64,000 nt of DNA from Candidatus Gastranaerophilales bacterium (lineage in GTDB: Bacteria > Cyanobacteriota > Vampirovibrionia > Gastranaerophilales > Gastranaerophilaceae), in NCBI GenBank assembly GCA_947584965.1, contig CANPWQ010000004.1, forward strand, positions 1-64,000. Direction: 5' to 3'. Positions 38,907 through 47,602 of this stretch are shown here, one piece after another. Both the position numbers and the translations under genes were made by a program. Under the pieces are notes generated by a model, which searched no databases, had not been told where the DNA came from, and saw only the letters and a program-made list of their open reading frames with translations. Position 1 is the first letter of the stretch, and every line of letters begins with the position of its first letter.

Positions 38907-39751
38907 AAAAAATTATTACAGCAATGCTCTTATTAATCTCAACACCCGTATTTGCAAACGAATGCGAATATAATTGCCCCGCTCCCGCCGATAATATTGA
39001 GGATGAAACAATAATAAATAAAGTAACGGGAGTAAATTTTCTGACTAAAAAAATTATAGAAAGTTTAATAGAAAAAGAATTAAACAGCGAATTAAATTCC
39101 GATATAAAAGCCCAATTAACGCTTTTTAACGTAAAAAGAACAAAGCAGGGCGAGTTTAAAGCATTAAAGCTGACAAGCAAAAAAATTTTATATAGAGCCC
39201 TCAGTTTAACTGATTTTGAAGCACAAAGCATTTGCGAATACAATAAAGTCATATATAAAGACAAAAAATTATACTATCCTTATGACCTGCCTTTTAAATT
39301 CAGCGGAAAAATAACAAATGAAGATATACAAAATACAATAAATTCTGCGGAATTTCAAAAAGAGCTTCAAAGAAACTACGTAAAAGTAAACGGAATAAAA
39401 ATGTTTGAAGCACTAAGCCCGCAAGTTGTGTTAAAAGATGACAGAGCATACTTTACAATACATCTTAAAACATTGTTTGCACGAATAAATATAAGTTTCA
39501 GCGCTCAAATAGAGGCAGAAAATAATAAAATTGTATTAAAAGATATCACATTTAACTCAAAAAGTAATATAATAAATGAAAGCATGTCAGATAGTTTAAC
39601 AAAAGACTTTAACCCGATATCATATCAAACAAAAGTACTGGAAGATAAACACGGTAAAATTGAAATAAAATCAGCCAAAATATCGGGCGATGAAATTCTA
39701 ATAAACGGAATATACACAATAAAACAAAACTACGGCGGGGTAAATGAGTAA
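38903..39751 (+). CDS. Exported protein, possibly LmeA/DUF2993-like lipid-binding
   Basis: 282 residues with a clear signal peptide (KKIITAMLLLISTPVFA). The mature part has a short Cys-rich start (ECEYNCPAPADN), then alternating beta-strand-like and amphipathic segments. LKLTSKKILYRALSLTDFEA and the DLPFKFSGKITNEDI stretch resemble the DUF2993/LmeA family of cyanobacteria and actinobacteria, a lipid-binding or envelope family; this match is by eye and uncertain. It overlaps truB and the GerMN gene, making an envelope pair behind the translation genes. Confidence 0.65.
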   Translation: MKKIITAMLLLISTPVFANECEYNCPAPADNIEDETIINKVTGVNFLTKKIIESLIEKELNSELNSDIKAQLTLFNVKRTKQGEFKALKLTSKKILYRALSLTDFEAQSICEYNKVIYKDKKLYYPYDLPFKFSGKITNEDIQNTINSAEFQKELQRNYVKVNGIKMFEALSPQVVLKDDRAYFTIHLKTLFARINISFSAQIEAENNKIVLKDITFNSKSNIINESMSDSLTKDFNPISYQTKVLEDKHGKIEIKSAKISGDEILINGIYTIKQNYGGVNE

Positions 39752-40385
39752 TTTTTCAAAAATAGTAATAATAATACTTTTGGTGTTATCTTTTTTCTTT
39801 ATAAAAGAAAAATACGGAGAAGACATACAAAACCTGCTAAGCTCCGCAGGGGCAATAAAAAAAATTGAACTGCCAAAATTGATACCGGAAAAAGAATTTG
39901 AAGAAATAGAACCCCCGACAGAATTGCCGACGGAACAGCCAACAGCGAATGATGAAACAGAAACAAAAAAGGCAGAAATATATTTTCTGGCATTAAATTC
40001 CGATGCAAACGGAATATATAAACCGGTTACGCGCGAAATACCGCAAAATGAAGATAAACTTGATTTCGCCATAAAAGAATTATTAAAAGGACCGAATATC
40101 GTTGAAAAATCAATGGGTACTTACAGTGAAATTCCAAAGAATACAAAACTTCTCGGAATAAAACACAAAGGAAATAAAATAATAATAAATTTAAGCGATG
40201 AATTTCAATGGGGCGGCGGTACTGACAGTATTTATTCAAGAATGATGCAATTAATAAAAACCTCAATAAATAATAGTAAAAATAAAAAGATATATTTATA
40301 CATAGACGGAAAGCAGGTGAATTTTTTAGGCGGAGAGGGTATTATGATATCTCAGCCTTTAAATGAGAAATCACTTGAAATTTAA
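39744..40385 (+). CDS. Membrane-anchored GerMN-domain protein
   Basis: 213 residues. N-terminal membrane anchor (SKIVIIILLVLSFFFIK), a Pro/Glu/Thr linker (about 45-75) and a GerMN domain from about residue 77: IYFLALNSDANGIYKPVTRE, LDFAIKELLKGP, KIIINLSDEFQWGGGTDS. GerMN domains occur in spore germination and in lipoproteins of peptidoglycan-related complexes; the role here is not known. It ends the truB-envelope string, followed by a weak hairpin. Confidence 0.85.
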   Translation: MSNFSKIVIIILLVLSFFFIKEKYGEDIQNLLSSAGAIKKIELPKLIPEKEFEEIEPPTELPTEQPTANDETETKKAEIYFLALNSDANGIYKPVTREIPQNEDKLDFAIKELLKGPNIVEKSMGTYSEIPKNTKLLGIKHKGNKIIINLSDEFQWGGGTDSIYSRMMQLIKTSINNSKNKKIYLYIDGKQVNFLGGEGIMISQPLNEKSLEI

Positions 40386-40397
40386 AAATCAAAAAGT

Positions 40398-40413
40398 GAT
40401 TACAAAAGTAATC
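40398..40413 (+). terminator. Weak hairpin after the GerMN gene
   Basis: GATTAC-AAAA-GTAATC, a 6-bp stem 12 bases after the stop, with only a short T-poor tail (TTATG). Could be a weak terminator or a coincidence. Confidence 0.3.
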
Positions 40414-40456
40414 TTATGTGGTAAAATTTACATATATATGTTAAGGGGCAGAAATA

Positions 40457-41827
40457 TTGTTTGAGAAATTCACCGAAAAAGCTATTGAAGCAGTAAAATC
40501 AGCACAAATATATGCAATAGAATTTAATCATGAAAAAATATACCCCGAACATTTGCTTTTAGCACTTTTAAACGATACAAACAGTATAATCGTTAAAACA
40601 TTTTTAATAAATAAAATTAAAACGGAAGATATAAAGAACGATATAATAAAACTTTTAAACAGCCGTGCAGTAGTAAAACCTGTTGAATATGCAGTATTTA
40701 GCAATTCATCAAAAGATATTTTTGAAAAAACATTGGATATAGCAAAATCACTCGGAAATTCATATATAAAGCCCGAGCATTTATTCTTAGCGATATGGGA
40801 CAGCCCGAAACTTGAATTAACAAAAGTATTAAAAGCAAAAGGCATTGATATAGAAAAAACGAGAGCAATGTTTTATAATGTTCTCTCATCAAATAAACAT
40901 CAAAAAATACAACACCCTGAAATTATAGAAAAACGAAGAAGAAACGATAAATCAGAAAGTATAATAAATTTAATAGAAAGTGCGGACAGTTCAAAAATAT
41001 TTGATAGAGCGATAGCAAAACTTTCCACATCAAATTATGAAATATTAGGCACAGAGCAAATAATGCAGTCGATACTGGAGGACAATAATTCCGAAATAGT
41101 AAAAATACTTGCGGAATACGGGGTAACGGCAGAAACATTTTCACAAAAGCTGAAAGAAATATCAAGCAGGCAAGCTGAATTTGGAGATAAACAAATAATT
41201 TTCACTCCAAACGCACTAAAAACACTAATGATAGCATTGGATACGGTTAGGGAAGAGGGGGTAGCTTCAATCATGCCCGAACATATCATATTAGGTCTAT
41301 TGAAATCAAAAAAAGGGATAGCATACAACATATTAAAAGAATTAAACGTAAACGAATCACTATTGGAAGAAAGAATCCAACAACCGATAGAAAAACAAAA
41401 AAATGAAACATTATATATAATGCGATTAGCCAAACAGGAAGCGAGAAGAATAGGAAATAACGTAGTAGGAAGTGAATTAATATTATTGGGGATAGTACTT
41501 GAAGCGAACTCAATAGCAGCCGAAATACTTAGAGATTTAGGGGTAATTGTAAAAGATGCGCGTGAAGTAATAGAAAAATTAATTGGCTCGGGTGAAGAAT
41601 ACTCAGGCGGAGAAATAACTTTCAGCCAGCGGGCGAAATTAATACTTGAAGACGCATGGAATATAGCAAAATCACAAAATAAAACAAAAACAACGGCAGA
41701 TGATTTGCTTTTAGCAATATGTAATCAGCAAAATTCGGTAGCAATGAAAGCATTAAGTATATTAGGGGTAGATTCACTTGAAATCAGACAGGGAATTAAG
41801 AACAGACTTGAGAGCTGCGGTTTTTGA
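40457..41827 (+). CDS. Stand-alone Clp_N repeat protein without ATPase domain
   Basis: 456 residues made of three tandem ClpC-type N-domains, each a double repeat, at about 1-145, 165-305 and 315-455. FEKFTEKAIEAVKSAQIYAI and PEHLLLALL at the start are textbook Clp_N; similar motifs recur (KPEHLFLAIW, MPEHIILGLL, GSELILLGIV, ADDLLLAIC). There is no AAA+ Walker A. Start is a TTG with AAGGGG eight bases upstream. It overlaps the U32 peptidase gene. It could be a substrate-binding or adaptor protein for Clp (inference). Confidence 0.85.
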   Translation: MFEKFTEKAIEAVKSAQIYAIEFNHEKIYPEHLLLALLNDTNSIIVKTFLINKIKTEDIKNDIIKLLNSRAVVKPVEYAVFSNSSKDIFEKTLDIAKSLGNSYIKPEHLFLAIWDSPKLELTKVLKAKGIDIEKTRAMFYNVLSSNKHQKIQHPEIIEKRRRNDKSESIINLIESADSSKIFDRAIAKLSTSNYEILGTEQIMQSILEDNNSEIVKILAEYGVTAETFSQKLKEISSRQAEFGDKQIIFTPNALKTLMIALDTVREEGVASIMPEHIILGLLKSKKGIAYNILKELNVNESLLEERIQQPIEKQKNETLYIMRLAKQEARRIGNNVVGSELILLGIVLEANSIAAEILRDLGVIVKDAREVIEKLIGSGEEYSGGEITFSQRAKLILEDAWNIAKSQNKTKTTADDLLLAICNQQNSVAMKALSILGVDSLEIRQGIKNRLESCGF

Positions 41828-43631
41828 ACTGTTAGCACCTGCGAATAACAAACAAACTGCGAAAAAGGCAATACTGGCGGGTGCCGATGCTGTTTATATC
41901 GGATATAATTTATATGGAGCAAGGTCGCAAGCAGGCAACTCATTTGAAGATATAATTGAAACCATAGAATTTGCTCATATTTACAGAGCAAAAGTTTATA
42001 TTACCTTAAATACAATTTTAAAAGATGATGAATTAACTCATATTAAAAAGTTAATATGGCGGCTCTATGAAATAAAAGCTGACGGAATAATAATTCAAGA
42101 TATGGGGATTTTAGAGTTAAATCTGCCTCCTATACCTATAATAGCAAGTACGCAGTGCCATAATTACAGCGTTGACAGAATAAAGTTTTTGGAAAAAACA
42201 GGCTTTAAACGTGTAATCTTGCCGAGAGAAACAAGTTTAAAAGAAATTAAAGAAATAAAAGAAAATACAAACATAGAACTTGAAAGTTTTATCCATGGGG
42301 CATTATGCGTATCATACAGCGGGCAATGTTATTTAAGTTATTCAATCGGAGGAAGAAGTGCTAATCGAGGCGAATGCGCCCAGCCGTGCAGGAAAAAATA
42401 TACACTCCTTGACGCAGATGGAAATGAAATAGTAAAAAATAAGTATTTATTGAGCTTAAAAGATTTTAATCTGTCCGAAAAAATTGAAGAATTAATATTA
42501 GCGGGTATAACTTCATTTAAGATAGAGGGCAGATTAAAAAATGAAGCCTACGTAATAAATATAACTTCATATTATCGTGAAATAATTGATAAAGTATTAA
42601 ATACATACGGATTAAAACGCGCCTCTCAAGGCATAAGTAAAAATCCTGTTGAAGCGGATATATATAAAAGTTTTAACCGCGGATATACGGAATTTAATAT
42701 AACAGGGGAGAGAAAAAATATCGCAACCGTAAATTATTCAACATCATTAGGCGAATTTATAGGAATAGTAGAAAGCGTCAAAAAAAATTATTTTACGTTA
42801 AATACAAATATACTAAATAACGGCGACGGGGTATGTTTTTTTAATGAATATAACGAGCTAATCGGTACAAATATTAATAAAACAGAGGGAAATGTAATTT
42901 ATCCCGCAAATATAAAAGGAATAAAATCCGGAATAAAAATATACAGAAATTATAATAAAGAATTTGATGATGAAATAAGTAAAGCAGAATTTACAAGGAA
43001 ATTACCGGTCAAAATAAAAGTGCGGGAAACCCCTATGGGATATCTTTTTATAATGACTGATGAAGAGAAAAATTCAAGCTGTTATATGGCTGCAAAAAAA
43101 TATGAGCAGGCAATGCAGGAAGAAAAAGCAAAAAATACAATGGAAATCCAATTATCCAAAACAGGCGGGAGTGAGTTTGAGGTTATAAAAACGGATATAA
43201 AATTAAAGCAAATCCCTTTTATCAGAATGAGTGAAATTAATGAAATAAGAAGACAATTAATAAAAAAATTAAGAGAAATAAGGAGAAAAAACTATAAACA
43301 AAGTAAAAGAGAAACATCCGTAAAAAAAATCCCCTATCCCGAGCCGGAGCTTGATTATAAAGCAAATATATCAAATGAAAAAGCCAAACAATTTTATATA
43401 AAACGCGGCGTAAATGTAAAAGAATACGCAATTGAAATTCAAAAAAATACAAAAAATAAAGATTTAATGACATCAAAATACTGCATAAAAAATCAGCTGG
43501 GATTATGCACTAAACAGGCTCCAAAAAAGAAATACAAAGAACCTTTTGTCTTAAAAGACGAATTCAACAAGGAATACCTTGTTGAATTCAATTGTAAGGA
43601 TTGTATTATGAAAATAAGGAGTTGGGATTAA
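41778..43631 (+). CDS. Peptidase U32 family protein
   Basis: 617 residues. The N-terminal TIM-barrel part has ELLAPANNKQTAKKAILAGADAVYIG and the U32 signature ESFIHGALCVSYSGQCYLS near 174-192, followed by the cysteine-rich GECAQPCRKKY and later cysteines (CTKQAP, NCKDC) that may hold an Fe-S cluster. Relatives include 23S rRNA hydroxylase RlhA and tRNA hydroxylase TrhP, so RNA modification is more likely than proteolysis. The TTG at 41778 has AGGGG upstream; a TTG at 41808 is an alternative. Confidence 0.9.
   Translation: MKSDRELRTDLRAAVFELLAPANNKQTAKKAILAGADAVYIGYNLYGARSQAGNSFEDIIETIEFAHIYRAKVYITLNTILKDDELTHIKKLIWRLYEIKADGIIIQDMGILELNLPPIPIIASTQCHNYSVDRIKFLEKTGFKRVILPRETSLKEIKEIKENTNIELESFIHGALCVSYSGQCYLSYSIGGRSANRGECAQPCRKKYTLLDADGNEIVKNKYLLSLKDFNLSEKIEELILAGITSFKIEGRLKNEAYVINITSYYREIIDKVLNTYGLKRASQGISKNPVEADIYKSFNRGYTEFNITGERKNIATVNYSTSLGEFIGIVESVKKNYFTLNTNILNNGDGVCFFNEYNELIGTNINKTEGNVIYPANIKGIKSGIKIYRNYNKEFDDEISKAEFTRKLPVKIKVRETPMGYLFIMTDEEKNSSCYMAAKKYEQAMQEEKAKNTMEIQLSKTGGSEFEVIKTDIKLKQIPFIRMSEINEIRRQLIKKLREIRRKNYKQSKRETSVKKIPYPEPELDYKANISNEKAKQFYIKRGVNVKEYAIEIQKNTKNKDLMTSKYCIKNQLGLCTKQAPKKKYKEPFVLKDEFNKEYLVEFNCKDCIMKIRSWD
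43560..43589. repeat. 13-bp perfect inverted repeat inside the U32 gene 3' end
   Basis: GAATTCAACAAGG - AATA - CCTTGTTGAATTC, a perfect 13-bp stem with a 4-base loop, about 40 bases before the U32 stop and the convergent gene's stop. No T-run follows, so it is not a classical terminator. Seen directly; purpose unknown. Confidence 0.6.
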
Positions 43632-44209
43632 GATCTTTTTAAGGTTGAATAAGCAGGGTTAGAAGCTATTAAGTTAGCTATTGAAGTCATTTGATTACCG
43701 TCTTTTGTATATAATTTAGATAAGTAGTTTAATCTTTTAACTAATTTTGAATCAGCTGTTTTTAAAGAGGGGTTAACTTGAGTGAAAGAAATCCATGTTT
43801 TAACTTCGGTATTCCAAGCTCTGACTTCTTCTTCATAAGTTTTAGTATTTTCGTGATGTACGCTTTCGTGAGCAATTAAGCAAGCAACAGCTTCAACGGG
43901 AGCGGTTTTATAATTAGAACTGATTAAAATAACAAGTGAACCATCGGCAGTTTTAGCGGTAACAGCTTCACAAGTGCCGTAGCCTAAAGCCTCTAAGTTT
44001 CTGAACATAATTCTTATAGGTTTATTTGTAGAATTTTGACCTTGAATTACATTAAGAACCTTGTAATTATTCATAACTTCTAATTTATGTAATGCTTCTA
44101 ACAAAACAGGCTGCTTTGTATTAGCCGAATAATCAGCTGCAAATACTGCATTTACGCTCAACAAAATTAATGCGCTAAAAAGCACAACTACTCTACTCAA
44201 AAATTTCAT
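43628..44209 (-). CDS. Small exported protein with an HExxH motif
   Basis: 193 residues with a signal peptide (residues 1-25, cut after AVFA). In the mature part AHESVHHE contains HExxH (H114, E115, H118), as in zinc metallopeptidases, with a conserved-looking alanine-rich approach (VEAVACLIAHES). A third ligand is not obvious. The ATG at 44209 has AAGGA upstream; an earlier ATG (44230) adds a short hydrophilic piece before the signal peptide. Peptidase activity is suggested, not shown. Convergent with the U32 gene (3' ends overlap). Confidence 0.72.
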   Translation of the reverse strand: MKFLSRVVVLFSALILLSVNAVFAADYSANTKQPVLLEALHKLEVMNNYKVLNVIQGQNSTNKPIRIMFRNLEALGYGTCEAVTAKTADGSLVILISSNYKTAPVEAVACLIAHESVHHENTKTYEEEVRAWNTEVKTWISFTQVNPSLKTADSKLVKRLNYLSKLYTKDGNQMTSIANLIASNPAYSTLKRS

Positions 44210-44357
44210 AACAGGGAATCCTTTGAACAACTATTTTCTACAATTAATGTAAGTTTTTAACTCATCCTTACAAAATAGTTATCGGCAGATTAAAAAAAAA
44301 CTTTAGCTTTTGAATGAAATTTTTTAATTTTTTGTTACATTTCTTATCATTTTATAG

Positions 44358-44363
44358 TATAAT
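44358..44363 (+). promoter_or_regulatory. -10 element for lpdA-pyk
   Basis: Perfect TATAAT, 23 bases before the lpdA ATG, just ahead of the AAAAAGGGG ribosome-binding site. The nearest -35-like sequence, TTGTTA at 44332, leaves a 20-base spacer, which is long. Confidence 0.5.
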
Positions 44364-44385
44364 GCTTATAAAAAGGGGATTTTTT

Positions 44386-45753
44386 ATGTTTGATATAGGG
44401 ATAATAGGAGCAGGACCAGCGGGTTATACTGCAGCAATCAGAGCAAGCCAAGAAGGGATGAGCGTAGTACTTTTTGAAAAAGGAGAAATCGGCGGCACTT
44501 GCTTAAATCGAGGATGTATACCGACAAAAACAATACTGCACATTGCAAAAGTATATTCAGAAATATTAAACAGCGAAAAATACGGAATTACTGCAGAAAA
44601 TATCGGTATTAATTATGAAAAAGCAGCCCAAAGAGCTAAAACTGTTTCCGAAAAAATAAGAAAATCCTTAACGGGATTAATAAAAGGCTGCGGAATAACT
44701 ATTGTTGAAGAACATGCACAAATAGAAAACAGCAATATTATAAAAACCGCACAAAACACTTATGAAGTAAAAAATATAATTATTGCATCAGGTTCAAAAC
44801 CAAACAAAATAAGTTTTAAAGGAAATTATGACAAAGATTTTATATTAACTTCTGATGACATATTAAACATGACAACACTGCCCGAGAGCATTTTAATAGT
44901 AGGTTCGGGGGCAATAGGTATTGAATGGGCAAGGATATTATCCGCTTTTAAAGTAAAAGTAAGTGTTGTCGAAATTATGGAAAAACTCTTACCGAGCGCG
45001 GATTATGAAATATCAGCGCGATTAGAGCGTATATTTAAAAAGAGTCGTATTGATTTTTATACGTCATGCTCAATAGATGAAATTCAAGGAAATAAAATTA
45101 AATTATCAAACGGAAAAGAAATTGTAACCGAAAAAGTATTGCTTGGAGCAGGCAGAGCTGCCGAGCTTGATTTTGGCAGTATTTCAAAAAATTTAGACAT
45201 AAAAAAATATGTAACTACTGACTGTAACTTTAAAACCAATATTGATAATATTTTTGCCATAGGCGATATAAACGGAAAATCCATGCTTGCACACAGTGCA
45301 ATGAAACAAGCTGAAGAAGTTATTGAATATATAAAAACGGGCAAATGCAATTTATTTAATCCCCACCTCGTTCCTGCGGTAATATACGGCTCCCCCGAGA
45401 TTGCATATATAGGAAAAACAGAGCAAGCACTTCAACAAGAGGGAACTAATTATAAAAAATCAATATTTCCCATATCAGCGCTGGGCAAGGCATACGCAGA
45501 GGATAAAATTGAGGGCTTTATAAAAATACTTGCAACGGAAGATGAAATCTTAGGCGCACATATAATATCAGAAGAAGCAAGTGCTATGATTGAACAAACA
45601 GCAATTGCAATGACAAATAAAATCCCGCCAAAAGAAATAATTAAAACTATATTTGCACATCCGACATACTCCGAGGGAATAGGCGAATGCCTTTTAGGAC
45701 TCTATAATAAGGCAATTCACATACCTCAAAAGAAAGAGGAAAATAATGAGTGA
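44386..45753 (+). CDS. lpdA: Dihydrolipoyl dehydrogenase
   Basis: 455-residue FAD/NAD disulfide oxidoreductase. FAD motif IGAGPAGYTAAIRASQEG near residue 6; redox pair in GGTCLNRGCIPTK; NAD motif IVGSGAIGIEWA; C-terminal active-site HPTYSEGIGE (His-Glu). It is the E3 component of 2-oxoacid dehydrogenases or the glycine cleavage system; no E1/E2 genes are in the window. Start at 44386 has AAAAGGGG; a longer frame to 44314 adds an unrelated hydrophobic leader. Overlaps pyk by 8 bases. Confidence 0.94.
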   Translation: MFDIGIIGAGPAGYTAAIRASQEGMSVVLFEKGEIGGTCLNRGCIPTKTILHIAKVYSEILNSEKYGITAENIGINYEKAAQRAKTVSEKIRKSLTGLIKGCGITIVEEHAQIENSNIIKTAQNTYEVKNIIIASGSKPNKISFKGNYDKDFILTSDDILNMTTLPESILIVGSGAIGIEWARILSAFKVKVSVVEIMEKLLPSADYEISARLERIFKKSRIDFYTSCSIDEIQGNKIKLSNGKEIVTEKVLLGAGRAAELDFGSISKNLDIKKYVTTDCNFKTNIDNIFAIGDINGKSMLAHSAMKQAEEVIEYIKTGKCNLFNPHLVPAVIYGSPEIAYIGKTEQALQQEGTNYKKSIFPISALGKAYAEDKIEGFIKILATEDEILGAHIISEEASAMIEQTAIAMTNKIPPKEIIKTIFAHPTYSEGIGECLLGLYNKAIHIPQKKEENNE

Positions 45754-47185
45754 AATAAGAACAAAAACAAAAATAGTGGCAACTCTGGGGCCTGCAAGCC
45801 GTGATTATAAAACAATAAAAGAATTAGCTCTATCAGGTGCGGTAATGTTTAGAATTAATACCTCGCACGGCAATAAAGAAGACCATGCCAAGAAAATCGA
45901 GATAATAAGGCAGGTAGAAAAAGAACTTGAAAGAAATATCCCTGTTTTAATCGACCTGCAAGGACCTAAAATCAGAGTAGGAGAACTAAATGAAGCCGTT
46001 AAAATAAATAAAGGCGATGAAATTATATTAGAACACACTCAAAAACCTCAAAAAGGTATAATTCCCGTAGATTATGAGGGGATTGCAAAAGATGTAAAAC
46101 CGGATGATAAAATTCTTTTAGATGACGGAAAAGTCGGATTAAAAGTAGTAAAAGTTCTTGAAAACAGAGTTTATGCAACAGTAGAGTACGGAAGCGAAAT
46201 AAAACCCCGTAAAGGAATAAATATCCCCGGAACTCAAGCCAGCTTAGAGGCTGTAACTAACAGGGATAAAGAGTATATAAAATTTGCGCTCGAGCAAAAT
46301 GCGGATTACTTGGCACTTTCTTTTGTAAGAAAAGCCGAAGACATAAAATGCGCAAGGTATTATACAAAAGCATACGGCGATACCGAAATTCCCATTATAG
46401 CAAAAATAGAGAAACCGCAGGCACTTGATAACTTGGAAGAAATAATAAAAGAAGCTGACGGAATAATGGTAGCCAGAGGCGATTTAGGGATTGAAATGTC
46501 GCCGCAGGAAGTACCGATTGCGCAAAAACGTATAATAGAGTTAACCAATAAGCATAAAAAACCTTGTATAGTTGCAACGCAAATGCTTGAATCAATGATA
46601 ACCGAACCAATTCCCACCCGCGCGGAAGCAAGTGATGTTGCAAATGCTATATACGACAGAGCCGACGCCATTATGCTATCAGGGGAAACAGCGTCGGGCA
46701 ATTACCCTGTTGAGGCGGTAAAAATGATGACATTAATTTCATCCGCAGTGGAAAAAAGCCCTTATATAAAAACTAATCTTGATATCGAGCTGATAAAAGA
46801 ACTAAATGCTACCTCGCAGGCAATATCTTCAAGCGCAGTTAATATCGCAAATAAAATCGAAGCTCAAGGAATATTAATATTTTCCGAAACAGGCTACACT
46901 CCGCCTATCATATCCAAATTAAAGCCGTCAGTACCTATTATTGTTGTAACGCATGACACGAAAACCGCAAGACGATTAAATTTGTTCTGGGGCGTATTTT
47001 CTTATGTTGATGAAAATTGCTGCGGAATTTTGGACGAAAAATTATTTAACAAAATTGATGAACTATTAATCAAACGCGCAAAATTTAAAAAGGGTGAAAA
47101 TATAGTAATAGTAAACTCTACACCAAGATTAATGAACGGAACAATTAATACAATAAGAGTTCATACAATAGGCGAAAATGAATAA
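45746..47185 (+). CDS. pyk: Pyruvate kinase
   Basis: 479 residues, standard length without the extra PEP-utiliser domain. TKIVATLGPASRDYKTIKEL at the start, FRINTSHGNKEDH, PIIAKIEKPQALDNLEEI, MVARGDLGIEMSPQEVP and ATQMLESMI catalytic regions, then SGETASGNYPVEAVKMM. Produces pyruvate and ATP at the end of glycolysis. Coupled to lpdA. Its end abuts the convergent small exported gene. Confidence 0.98.
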   Translation: MSEIRTKTKIVATLGPASRDYKTIKELALSGAVMFRINTSHGNKEDHAKKIEIIRQVEKELERNIPVLIDLQGPKIRVGELNEAVKINKGDEIILEHTQKPQKGIIPVDYEGIAKDVKPDDKILLDDGKVGLKVVKVLENRVYATVEYGSEIKPRKGINIPGTQASLEAVTNRDKEYIKFALEQNADYLALSFVRKAEDIKCARYYTKAYGDTEIPIIAKIEKPQALDNLEEIIKEADGIMVARGDLGIEMSPQEVPIAQKRIIELTNKHKKPCIVATQMLESMITEPIPTRAEASDVANAIYDRADAIMLSGETASGNYPVEAVKMMTLISSAVEKSPYIKTNLDIELIKELNATSQAISSSAVNIANKIEAQGILIFSETGYTPPIISKLKPSVPIIVVTHDTKTARRLNLFWGVFSYVDENCCGILDEKLFNKIDELLIKRAKFKKGENIVIVNSTPRLMNGTINTIRVHTIGENE

Positions 47186-47602
47186 TTACAATACTTTTTG
47201 AAAACTTATTGTGTTATTCAATTCTATATAATTATGTAATTTTTGCAAAAGAACGGGTGAAAAGTTATAAATATTATCGGCAGGGATAATTTTTATAAAT
47301 GAGTTAAATCCGTCTTTTGCCGCAACAGATGCAATAAACTCTTTTTTATAAGCCTTAAAAAGTACACTTCCCGTTTTAAACTGGATTTCTTCAATTGAAT
47401 AATTATGTGCGTTAATTGCAGCAAGTAAGAGATATAAAAGATTTTCAGATGAGGTTTTATAAGATTTTGAAAAATCACTGCTTACGGAAGCGCTTTGAGC
47501 AGGGACAATATTTGCAGCAGGAATAATATTATCCGCATTTGCATTGCATGGTATAAAACTTAATAATGTTATTATTAATGTTAAGATTGCTGATTTTTTC
47601 AT
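47186..47602 (-). CDS. Small exported hypothetical protein
   Basis: 138 residues with an N-terminal signal peptide (KKSAILTLIITLLSFIPCNANA). The mature domain is a compact alpha/beta protein with no motif I recognise. The ATG at 47602 overlaps the polA stop (TAATG), so it is translationally coupled to DNA polymerase I, an odd partner. An earlier ATG at 47617 would start inside polA. Function unknown. Confidence 0.7.
   Translation of the reverse strand: MKKSAILTLIITLLSFIPCNANADNIIPAANIVPAQSASVSSDFSKSYKTSSENLLYLLLAAINAHNYSIEEIQFKTGSVLFKAYKKEFIASVAAKDGFNSFIKIIPADNIYNFSPVLLQKLHNYIELNNTISFQKVL

Noticed and set aside
38903-40385. A sporulation locus suggested by the GerMN domain
   Set aside because: GerMN domains occur in many non-spore-forming bacteria, and no sporulation gene is present in the window.
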